Assembly (NCBI GenBank): GCA_036825655.1
Contig: DAISXU010000125.1
Span: 1 to 6,332, forward strand
Direction: 5' to 3'
Source of the DNA: JALQTD01 sp036825655
Lineage (GTDB): Bacteria; Bacteroidota; Bacteroidia; Flavobacteriales_D; Sanyastnellaceae
DNA: 6,332 bases
The translations under genes were made by a program, and so were the position numbers. Within the stretch, counting starts at the first letter, position 1, and each line of letters opens with the position of its first letter. The notes under the pieces were generated by a model, which was not told where the DNA came from, searched no databases, and saw only the letters and a program-made list of their open reading frames with translations. This document shows positions 1 through 5,000 of this stretch, one piece after another.

Positions 1-73
1 CATCTCGGAAATGAAAATAATCTCTCCGGAAATTACTCACTTCGAAAAGTGTAGCGAATAGCCTTCACTACGT

Positions 74-81
74 TACTTTTG
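74..81 (+). promoter_or_regulatory. Bacteroidota -7 promoter box for tRNA-Leu
   Basis: TACTTTTG matches the Bacteroidota -7 consensus TAnnTTTG at every fixed base and ends 12 bases before the first base of the tRNA, which fits a transcript starting a few bases before the mature 5' end. I do not see a clear TTG (-33 element) at the expected distance upstream. The rest of 1-93 shows no gene; it contains a short CACTT-CGAA-AAGTG inverted repeat at 38-51 of doubtful meaning. Confidence 0.6.
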
Positions 82-93
82 TTGTCCCCATTT

Positions 94-175
94 GCCCGAA
101 TGGCGGAACTGGTAGACGCGCACGACTCAAACTCGTGTTCCGCAAGGAGTGTGGGTTCGATTCCCACTCCGGGTA
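94..175 (+). tRNA. tRNA-Leu, anticodon CAA
   Basis: Reads UUG leucine codons. The cloverleaf can be drawn: acceptor 5' strand 94-100 and 3' strand 168-174 with discriminator A175; D stem GCG 103-105 with CGC 117-119; anticodon stem 121-125 with 133-137; anticodon CAA at 128-130; a long class II variable arm at 138-150 with TCC/GGA stem and GCAA loop; T stem GTGGG 151-155 with CCCAC 163-167 around the loop TTCGATT. The long variable arm and the CAA anticodon identify tRNA-Leu. The 3' CCA is not encoded, so it must be added after transcription. The acceptor stem has a G-U first pair (94-174), which I recall as usual for this tRNA in the phylum, and an A-C mismatch at 99-169. Confidence 0.95.
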
Positions 176-176
176 C

Positions 177-206
177 AAAAGGTCGCTTTCGAGCGGCCTT
201 TTTTAT
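177..206. terminator. bidirectional intrinsic terminator between tRNA-Leu and the Pmp3/YqaE-like gene
   Basis: GGTCGC (181-186) pairs with GCGGCC (193-198) around the loop TTTCGA, with one G-U pair. The stem extends through AAAA (177-180) pairing with TTTT (199-202). On the plus strand a T run follows directly and ends the tRNA transcript two bases after the mature 3' end. On the minus strand the same stem follows the stop codon of the small membrane-protein gene and is followed by TTTT, so it can serve both convergent units. Confidence 0.8.
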
Positions 207-355
207 TTTTTGTTCAGGATTACCAAGGCCCCAATAACGCCGGGAACCCATCCCATCAGGGTTAGCAGGCTGACGATCAGAACAGACCCACAACCGCGGT
301 CCAGCACGGCCAGTGGGGGCAACAGGATGCACAAGAGGACGCGAAGCAATGACAT
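203..355 (-). CDS. Pmp3/YqaE family small membrane protein (UPF0057)
   Basis: This 50-residue gene starts at ATG 355-353 and ends at TAA 205-203. It begins MSLLRVLL, continues with LLPPLAVL at 11-18 and the hallmark RGCG at 20-23, then a second hydrophobic stretch (about 24-47) with GWVPG at 35-39, and ends NKK. This is the Pmp3/YqaE pattern: two closely spaced membrane helices joined by a short Gly-Cys turn. Yeast Pmp3 affects membrane potential and salt tolerance; the bacterial role is not well defined, so only a small inner-membrane proteolipid is inferred. Length is normal for the family (about 50-55). It stands alone, convergent with tRNA-Leu through a shared terminator and divergent from the gene at 393. 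No convincing promoter box is seen upstream. Confidence 0.9.
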   Translation of the reverse strand: MSLLRVLLCILLPPLAVLDRGCGSVLIVSLLTLMGWVPGVIGALVILNKK

Positions 356-372
356 GCCGTGAAGTTACGGCA
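355..372. repeat. inverted repeat in the divergent spacer
   Basis: TGCCGT (355-360) and ACGGCA (367-372) form a perfect 6-bp inverted repeat with a 6-base loop. It abuts the start codon of the Pmp3/YqaE-like gene, sharing one base with it, and lies 20 bases before the start of the T9SS cargo gene. It could be an operator or a 5'-leader hairpin affecting the small gene's translation, but a repeat this short may be chance. Confidence 0.3.
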
Positions 373-380
373 GCATTCGG

Positions 381-388
381 TTAATTTG
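381..388 (+). promoter_or_regulatory. possible -7 promoter box for the T9SS cargo gene
   Basis: TTAATTTG agrees with TAnnTTTG at all but the second base. It ends four bases before the ATG at 393, so a transcript from it would have almost no leader. No TTG is evident at the -33 distance. This is a weak call based on one near-consensus box. Confidence 0.3.
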
Positions 389-392
389 CAGC

Positions 393-1385
393 ATGAATTT
401 ACCTCTATGCCGCAAGGGCTGCGCGTTCCTCATGGTCGCTTTTTTTGGATCGTTCGTTCACGCTCAATTGATGTCACCGTTCAACATCGCTGGTGAGACC
501 CAGTCCCGGGCCATTGGTCAATACGCAGAGATGACGGGTGCTGGATCGGGGCAGGTTTGGGATTACTCCTCAGCGGTGCCTCAGCAGTTGTTCACCCATG
601 CTTACTCCAGCATGGCTTCGTCTTTGTTTGGCAAAACTTTTCCGGATGCGACATGGATTTTGGATGAGGAAGGGACGCAGCTTTTTTACGAATCTTCAGA
701 TAGCCTCTACTACCATGGTGGAGTCCAACAAGGGCTAGTTGTCTTTTATGAAAACCCGAACGTTTCCATGGCTTACCCTTTTGACTTGGGTGATTCACTT
801 TATGATGAATTCACCGCTTCTTATGAGGTGGATCAATTGACCATCCTGCGAATGGGCTCCACTTCTGCTGCATGCCTTGGAACGGGTTCCTTGACCCTGC
901 CCAATGGACAGCAATTCCCGGAGGCCTATCAAATCCATGTCATTGAGACCCTTATGGACTCCACGTCCCTTGGGAACTACTACGCTACAATCGAAGGGGA
1001 TCACTTGTTTGTATCAGATTGGCCGATGCCCGTTTACAGCTCAGTGCTGTATACTGTAGAAAACCAAATCAACGGTACGCCCGAGCAAACGACACCTTTC
1101 ACGAGTTGGTTGCACAACGTGGTGACGGGGGTGGATGGGGTGAATGATGCGGCAGATTTTGCAATACATCCCAATCCAGCGCGGGCTGGGGAGGCATGCA
1201 CGGTGATTTGGGCGACACCTCCTGCGGCCTACCGATTGACGGATGTTGAAGGCAGGGTCGTCCGGGAAGAACGCGTGGCATTTGGTTCGCCCTATTCTGC
1301 GTTGAATACCCAAGGAATGAATGCGGGAGTGTACTTCCTGAGCACAGACGGCAACCAACCTGCTCAACGGTTGGTGATTGAGTAA
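393..1385 (+). CDS. secreted protein of unknown function with T9SS type A sorting domain
   Basis: A 330-residue exported protein. Residues 1-24 form a signal peptide: R7 and K8 in the n-region, a hydrophobic core 11-22, and likely cleavage at HA|Q (24/25), a common Bacteroidota pattern that leaves an N-terminal Gln. The central part (25-245) has no domain I recognise; its start (GAGSGQVWDYSSA, about 48-60) resembles an aromatic-rich segment often seen in secreted proteins of the phylum. The last 80 or so residues are a type IX C-terminal domain: AIHPNPARAG (257-266), LTDVEGRVV (282-290), MNAGVYFL (309-316) and a terminal LVIE. The family is carried across the outer membrane by T9SS, after which the domain is removed and the cargo is released or attached to the surface. 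A later ATG at 432 would lose the charged n-region, so 393 is preferred. The stop lies one base from that of the convergent HAD gene. Confidence 0.88.
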   Translation: MNLPLCRKGCAFLMVAFFGSFVHAQLMSPFNIAGETQSRAIGQYAEMTGAGSGQVWDYSSAVPQQLFTHAYSSMASSLFGKTFPDATWILDEEGTQLFYESSDSLYYHGGVQQGLVVFYENPNVSMAYPFDLGDSLYDEFTASYEVDQLTILRMGSTSAACLGTGSLTLPNGQQFPEAYQIHVIETLMDSTSLGNYYATIEGDHLFVSDWPMPVYSSVLYTVENQINGTPEQTTPFTSWLHNVVTGVDGVNDAADFAIHPNPARAGEACTVIWATPPAAYRLTDVEGRVVREERVAFGSPYSALNTQGMNAGVYFLSTDGNQPAQRLVIE

Positions 1386-1386
1386 G

Positions 1387-1809
1387 TTACTCGTTTCCTG
1401 GAAAGACCTCAATCGTGCGCTCGACTTGAATCAAGTCAGCCCATTTTCCGTCATACCGGGTTCCGCGCACAATGTGGTTGTCGATCCAATGGTAATTGCC
1501 TCCACGTGGTTTACCCATTAGGAGCCCATGGTAGGAAAACCCCCATTGCTTCAACCAGGCTTCGGTCACTGGGCGGTGCTCTTCAGTGCGTGAAGTGAAA
1601 AATGTAATGATGTGGCCTTCGCTGTGCCACCGGTTAAGGGTCTCAACGGCACCCTCATAAGGCTTCACGGTAGCCATGCGGTCGGGCTCTTCGTTGGGCA
1701 CATCGTCGGTAATCGTACCATCGATGTCGATGAGGTAATTCTTAACGCCTTCAGGCAATTGGGGGCTGGCAGCTTGACCAGCTGCGTCGCGGAGTTGTTC
1801 CAGGTTCAT
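1387..1809 (-). CDS. HAD-like hydrolase, small Bacteroidota family often labelled phosphoheptose isomerase
   Basis: A 140-residue protein with all HAD phosphatase motifs. Motif I is D28-I-D30-G-T, the nucleophile and acid/base Asp; motif II is the FFTSR run at 70-74, with T72 or S73; motif III is probably K100 in GKPRGGNY; motif IV is D110 in WIDN. The core is too short for a large cap domain, so a small phosphorylated substrate or phosphorylated macromolecule is possible; the substrate is unknown. From memory, flavobacterial homologues begin MNLEELR and start at this methionine. An in-frame ATG at 1872 would add 21 residues not expected in the family, and the weak promoter box at 1856-1863 lies inside that extension. 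The gene lies 85 bases downstream of purF on the same strand and could be co-transcribed. The phosphoheptose isomerase label fits poorly: I see a HAD active site and no SIS-type sugar isomerase features. Confidence 0.9.
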   Translation of the reverse strand: MNLEQLRDAAGQAASPQLPEGVKNYLIDIDGTITDDVPNEEPDRMATVKPYEGAVETLNRWHSEGHIITFFTSRTEEHRPVTEAWLKQWGFSYHGLLMGKPRGGNYHWIDNHIVRGTRYDGKWADLIQVERTIEVFPGNE

Positions 1810-1855
1810 GATCAGTGGATAAAAAGAGAACCGAGGGATCATTGCCCGCTTGGCG

Positions 1856-1863
1856 CAAATTTC
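1856..1863 (-). promoter_or_regulatory. possible -7 promoter box for the HAD gene
   Basis: Read on the minus strand, 1863 to 1856 is GAAATTTG, one mismatch from TAnnTTTG. It lies in the 85-base gap after purF, roughly 47 bases before the preferred HAD start at 1809. No matching -33 TTG was found. If real, it gives the HAD gene its own transcript in addition to read-through from purF. Confidence 0.25.
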
Positions 1864-1894
1864 GCCTACCAATCAACATGAAACAAGCCGAGAA

Positions 1895-3787
1895 TCAGTA
1901 AGCTCGCTCGCCTCTTCCTTCCATGTAATAAACAAACGCTCGGTTCACCACCTTGTGCCCACCTGGCGTGGGAAAATTGCCTGAAAAATACCAATCACCC
2001 GAATGGTTGGGGCAGGCTTTGTGCAAGTTTTCGAGTGGTTGGAAGATGATTTTCACCTCGGATTTCATGCCTTCTGGTGTAAGAAGTTCAGAAACCTTGG
2101 CGCTGATTTCGTCTTCGGTAAATGGATCATAAATCGCGCGGACCTGGTTTGTGTTTTCCTCTTTGGACAATTGAATCTGTGCTTTGCACCGTTCGTAGGT
2201 CTCCTGGAGTATATGCTCCATGTTCCGCTCCTTGAGCAGTTCCACCGCAGCTTGAAAGGCCACGAAATCGCCGAGTTTTGCCATGTCAATTCCATAGCAA
2301 TCGGGGTAGCGAATTTGTGGTGCACTGGACACCACTACGATGCGGCGGGGTTCCAACCGGTCGAGGATCCTTAGGATGGAGCGTTTCAGGGTTGTACCGC
2401 GCACGATGCTGTCGTCGATTACAACGAGGTTATCCACCCCAGGAGTGACGGTTCCGTAAGTGATGTCGTACACGTGGGCGACCAGGTCATCCCGGCTTTT
2501 ATCCTCCGTGATGAAGGTGCGGAGTTTTGCGTCTTTGATGGCGATTTTCTCGATTCTTGGTCGCTCCGTCAGGATGGCCTGGACTTCATTGGCGTCCGGA
2601 GACTCACCCAACCCGATGATCCGCGCAATCTTCGATTGGTTCAAGTAATCTTCAAGGCCTTTGATCAAGCCGTAAAAGCTCACTTCGGCTGTATTGGGGA
2701 TGAAACTTGTAACCGTTTGGCCTAAGTCGTGTTCTACGGCCTCCATCACCTTTGGCACAATCAACCGCCCCAGTTCTTTTCGCTCTTCGTAAATGTCACG
2801 GTCGTTGCCGCGAGAAAAGTAAATTCGCTCAAAACTGCATGCCCTGCGAGGCGCCTCGGGTTTTACACGTTGGCAAGAGACGCTTCCAGAACGCTTGATG
2901 ATCAAAGCGTGTCCTGGTTCTAACTCGGTAATCTGCTCTGTAGATAAGTTGAAGGCCGTTTGGATTACAGGCCGTTCGCTCGCTACCACCACCACCTCGT
3001 CGTCTTCGTACCAAAATGCAGGACGGATGCCATTGGGGTCGCGCATCACAAATGCATCACCGTGGCCTACCATTCCGCACATGACATACCCGCCATCCAA
3101 AGAACTAGCGGCTCTTTTCAATACATTTTGAAGGTCGAGCTCTTCACCAATGGCCTCTGATATGGCGGGTTTCTCGTAGCCCTGTTCCTTGAATTCATCG
3201 TAGAGCCGTTGGTTTTCCTCGTCCAAAAAATGACCGATGCGCTCCAAAACCGTTACGGTATCCGCTTTCTCCTTCGGGTGTTGGCCCAACGCTACGAGTT
3301 TTGCGAACAACTCATCGGTATTGGTCATGTTGAAGTTCCCCGCAACCACCAAGTTGCGAGTGCGCCAGTTGTTCTGGCGTAAAAAGGGGTGGCAATTTTC
3401 AACTTCATTCTTACCAAATGTTCCATAGCGCAGGTGCGCTAAGAACACTTCCCCAGTAAAAGCATGATCTCGTTGAAGCACTTCAGCATCCTTGAGTTGA
3501 TTCGCTGGGATTCCCTCAAATCGGCCCATGACGCGAGAGAAAATGTCTTGGATGGGTCGATTGTCCACGCTCCTTACGCGAGAAATGTACCGGTGACCTG
3601 GCTCGACAGCCAGTTTGATGTTGGCCAGCCCGGCCCCATCTTGGCCGCGGTTGTGTTGCTTTTCCATCAACAGGTACATTTTGTTGAGGCCATAGAATGC
3701 CGTGCCGTACTTATCGATGTAGTGCTGCAGTGGCTTTTTAAGTCGAAGCAGCGCTATGCCGCATTCGTGTTGGAGGAAGTCGCTCAT
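1895..3787 (-). CDS. purF: amidophosphoribosyltransferase, long Bacteroidota form
   Basis: Catalyses the committed step of purine synthesis in the cytoplasm: PRPP plus glutamine to 5-phosphoribosylamine, glutamate and pyrophosphate. The N-terminal class II glutaminase half shows the nucleophile C9 in HECGI (the first eight residues should be removed to expose it), RGQDGAG at 47-53 and the glutamine-binding RYGT at 120-123. The phosphoribosyltransferase half shows ACSFERIYFSRG and the PRPP loop VIDDSIVRGTT at 456-466, then RYPDCYGID. At 630 residues it is well over the usual 470-510; the extra length includes a C-terminal extension with GDWYFSGNFPTPGG. From memory, flavobacterial proteins of about 632 residues align along the whole length, so this is a lineage form and not a fusion. 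Two departures from textbook PurF: the NG of the oxyanion hole is N151-F152, and the terminal CxxC of iron-sulfur PurF proteins is absent. It has its own promoter box 55 bp after the upstream gene. Confidence 0.95.
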   Translation of the reverse strand: MSDFLQHECGIALLRLKKPLQHYIDKYGTAFYGLNKMYLLMEKQHNRGQDGAGLANIKLAVEPGHRYISRVRSVDNRPIQDIFSRVMGRFEGIPANQLKDAEVLQRDHAFTGEVFLAHLRYGTFGKNEVENCHPFLRQNNWRTRNLVVAGNFNMTNTDELFAKLVALGQHPKEKADTVTVLERIGHFLDEENQRLYDEFKEQGYEKPAISEAIGEELDLQNVLKRAASSLDGGYVMCGMVGHGDAFVMRDPNGIRPAFWYEDDEVVVVASERPVIQTAFNLSTEQITELEPGHALIIKRSGSVSCQRVKPEAPRRACSFERIYFSRGNDRDIYEERKELGRLIVPKVMEAVEHDLGQTVTSFIPNTAEVSFYGLIKGLEDYLNQSKIARIIGLGESPDANEVQAILTERPRIEKIAIKDAKLRTFITEDKSRDDLVAHVYDITYGTVTPGVDNLVVIDDSIVRGTTLKRSILRILDRLEPRRIVVVSSAPQIRYPDCYGIDMAKLGDFVAFQAAVELLKERNMEHILQETYERCKAQIQLSKEENTNQVRAIYDPFTEDEISAKVSELLTPEGMKSEVKIIFQPLENLHKACPNHSGDWYFSGNFPTPGGHKVVNRAFVYYMEGRGERAY

Positions 3788-3817
3788 GGAGTACCTGAGG
3801 TGGCGAAAGTTTCAGGC

Positions 3818-3825
3818 CAAATTTA
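3818..3825 (-). promoter_or_regulatory. -7 promoter box for purF
   Basis: Read on the minus strand, 3825 to 3818 is TAAATTTG, a full match to TAnnTTTG. It lies in the 55-base gap between the PLP-enzyme gene and purF, about 30 bases before the purF ATG, implying a leader of roughly 25 bases. The same octamer, again preceded by G, precedes the DUF5522 gene. No TTG is visible at the -33 distance. I see no purine-type operator or riboswitch in the gap, which is too short for a purine aptamer. Confidence 0.6.
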
Positions 3826-3842
3826 CACCGCACACCCCACGC

Positions 3843-4730
3843 TTACCCCATAATGGATCGGTTCCCTTGCAAACCACCGGTATGGATGACGAGCAGCCGC
3901 GCTCCAGGCTTCATCCAGGCGCTGCGTTCCGCTACTGGACGCACCAATTCAGCCTTTAACCGCGAAATGAGCTTAGCGGTGTAAACCCGATCCAGGGGAA
4001 TGCCTGTTTCGCCTTCCCACTCCTTCCAATCTTGTGCTACCCTCGCATTCATTTTTCCAAATCCACCTGCGTGAGCGTCCGTCCACCAAGTCACTTGGTT
4101 CAAGAGCTCTTCCACCCACTCTTCGTCTCCCACAGACCAGTGCAAGAGCCGCGCGACCTGCGCTTGGTGGTTGACGCCTTTCAGTGCGCTGACCCCCACG
4201 ATGCGGGCATTCCCCCCCGTTTTCAACACAATCCCCCCTAAGGTGGTTCCGGTTCCAACAGAAACCAGAATGGCATCCCAATCTTCTTCACGGCGGACAA
4301 TGCCTTGGCACCCTTGAAGCCCGTATGTGTTAGCCCCTCCCTCAGGCACAATCCAAGGCCGTTGAAACCGATCTCGCAATTGAGCGAGGTATGATTCTTC
4401 GAGTTTTTGCGCGTACTCCGTTCGGCTGATTTTGACCAATTCCATGCCCATGGAACGGCAATCCTGTAGGGTCACGGTGTCGGTTTCCCCTCCACGCACT
4501 AGACCAATGGTGCGGAGGCCAGCTTGGGCCCCGAGTTTGGCTGTGGCGTGCAGGTGATTCGACCAAGGCCCTCCGAAAGTGAGAAGGGATTTTGAAGGCA
4601 TGGCCAAAGCCCGTTCCAAATTGAGCTGGAGCTTGAACCCTTTGTTTCCATCGAGCAAGTCCAACCGCCGCACATGGACGGTGACACCAGCTTGGATTGC
4701 TGGCCCCCAATGAACGAGGTCGTCTTGCAT
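3843..4730 (-). CDS. PLP-dependent ACC deaminase/D-cysteine desulfhydrase family enzyme
   Basis: A 295-residue fold type II PLP enzyme of the tryptophan synthase beta superfamily. The Schiff-base lysine is K30 in DGNKGFKL (27-34), followed by S57-N58-H59 of the substrate pocket, the phosphate-binding GTGTTLGG (160-167), HAGGFGK, and HTGGLQG (283-289) near the C terminus. Relatives convert 1-aminocyclopropane-1-carboxylate to 2-oxobutyrate and ammonia, or D-cysteine to pyruvate, sulfide and ammonia; the sequence does not settle which. Bacteroidota homologues are commonly annotated ACC deaminase without proof. An in-frame ATG at 4802 would add 24 mostly hydrophobic residues resembling a leader, but this is a cytoplasmic family, the catalytic lysine already sits near the usual distance from M at 4730, and a perfect -7 box at 4776-4769 lies inside the extension. 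Hence 4730 is preferred. It is divergent from the DUF5522-hutU unit. Confidence 0.87.
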   Translation of the reverse strand: MQDDLVHWGPAIQAGVTVHVRRLDLLDGNKGFKLQLNLERALAMPSKSLLTFGGPWSNHLHATAKLGAQAGLRTIGLVRGGETDTVTLQDCRSMGMELVKISRTEYAQKLEESYLAQLRDRFQRPWIVPEGGANTYGLQGCQGIVRREEDWDAILVSVGTGTTLGGIVLKTGGNARIVGVSALKGVNHQAQVARLLHWSVGDEEWVEELLNQVTWWTDAHAGGFGKMNARVAQDWKEWEGETGIPLDRVYTAKLISRLKAELVRPVAERSAWMKPGARLLVIHTGGLQGNRSIMG

Positions 4731-4768
4731 GGAGCAAAGGTGCAAAGCCCATGGAATGGTCGCAAGCA

Positions 4769-4776
4769 CAAACATA
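4769..4776 (-). promoter_or_regulatory. -7 promoter box for the PLP-enzyme gene
   Basis: Read on the minus strand, 4776 to 4769 is TATGTTTG, a full match to TAnnTTTG. Transcription would start near 4763, giving about 33 bases of leader before the ATG at 4730 and excluding the ATG at 4802. The expected -33 TTG is not at a good distance (the nearest leaves a spacer of only 11 bases). Confidence 0.5.
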
Positions 4777-4805
4777 AAATTCCCCGGCAATGAACCATTC
4801 ACCCC

Positions 4806-4833
4806 TTGAGTCGGTTGAATTCGGGTAAATTTG
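4806..4833 (+). promoter_or_regulatory. promoter of the DUF5522-hutU unit
   Basis: TTG at 4806-4808, a 17-base spacer and TAAATTTG at 4826-4833 fit the Bacteroidota pattern TTG-N17-23-TAnnTTTG. This is the best two-part promoter in the window. The -7 box ends five bases before the ATG at 4839, so the transcript should start at or within a few bases of the start codon, making the mRNA leaderless or nearly so. The upstream in-frame TTG at 4806 is therefore taken as the -33 element and not as a start codon. Confidence 0.65.
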
Positions 4834-4838
4834 CCCCC

Positions 4839-5000
4839 ATGCCCAAGGAACTGAAGTCAGAAGATTTCTATTACAGCCCCGATGGGTACATCGTTTTCAC
4901 AGCCGCTCATCATCTGAAGCGTGGCTATTGCTGTCAAAACGGTTGCAAGCATTGCCCTTTTGGCTTTGACAAGCGAACCGGCAAATTCAACAAGAAATGA
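4839..5000 (+). CDS. DUF5522 small cysteine-rich protein
   Basis: A 53-residue protein of unknown function. It starts MPKELKSEDFYYSPDGYIVFT, then HHLKRGYCC at 24-32 and NGCKHCP at 34-40. The four cysteines C31, C32, C36 and C39, with H24, H25 and H38 close by, look like a compact metal site (zinc or iron-sulfur), which is inferred from spacing only. The pattern DFYY...DG..VFT..HLKRGYCC..GC.HCP is the DUF5522 family, widespread in Bacteroidota; I recall related eukaryotic proteins ending similarly but cannot verify that. ATG 4839 is preferred over TTG 4806, which adds 11 residues and falls in the promoter. The TGA at 4998-5000 overlaps the hutU ATG at 4997-4999, so the two genes are very probably translated together. 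Confidence 0.88.
   Translation: MPKELKSEDFYYSPDGYIVFTAAHHLKRGYCCQNGCKHCPFGFDKRTGKFNKK

Noticed and set aside
38..51. CACTT-CGAA-AAGTG hairpin that at first suggested the T arm of another tRNA.
   Set aside because: With a seven-base loop the closing pair is mismatched, and no other cloverleaf arms can be drawn nearby.
33..362. Longer open frames on both strands over the tRNA and the start of the window (33-332 minus, 135-362 plus).
   Set aside because: They run through the tRNA and terminator, show no protein-like composition, and cover the better-supported Pmp3/YqaE-like gene.
1423..1437. Perfect 7-bp inverted repeat GACTTGA-A-TCAAGTC near the 3' end of the HAD gene.
   Set aside because: It is inside coding sequence, has no T run, and one such repeat is not surprising in a window of this size.
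2003..3853. Several plus-strand open frames of 60-129 codons opposite purF.
   Set aside because: They are shadows of the purF frame, without recognisable motifs or promoter boxes.
4731..4802. N-terminal extension of the PLP enzyme read as a signal peptide.
   Set aside because: The family is cytoplasmic, and a perfect promoter -7 box lies within this stretch, so it is probably untranslated.
4786..4835. Possible operator arms GGCAA (4786-4790) and TTGCC (4831-4835), and ATTCA/TGAAT at 4797-4801 and 4816-4820, in the divergent region.
   Set aside because: Arms are only 5 bp and widely spaced; chance is enough to explain them.
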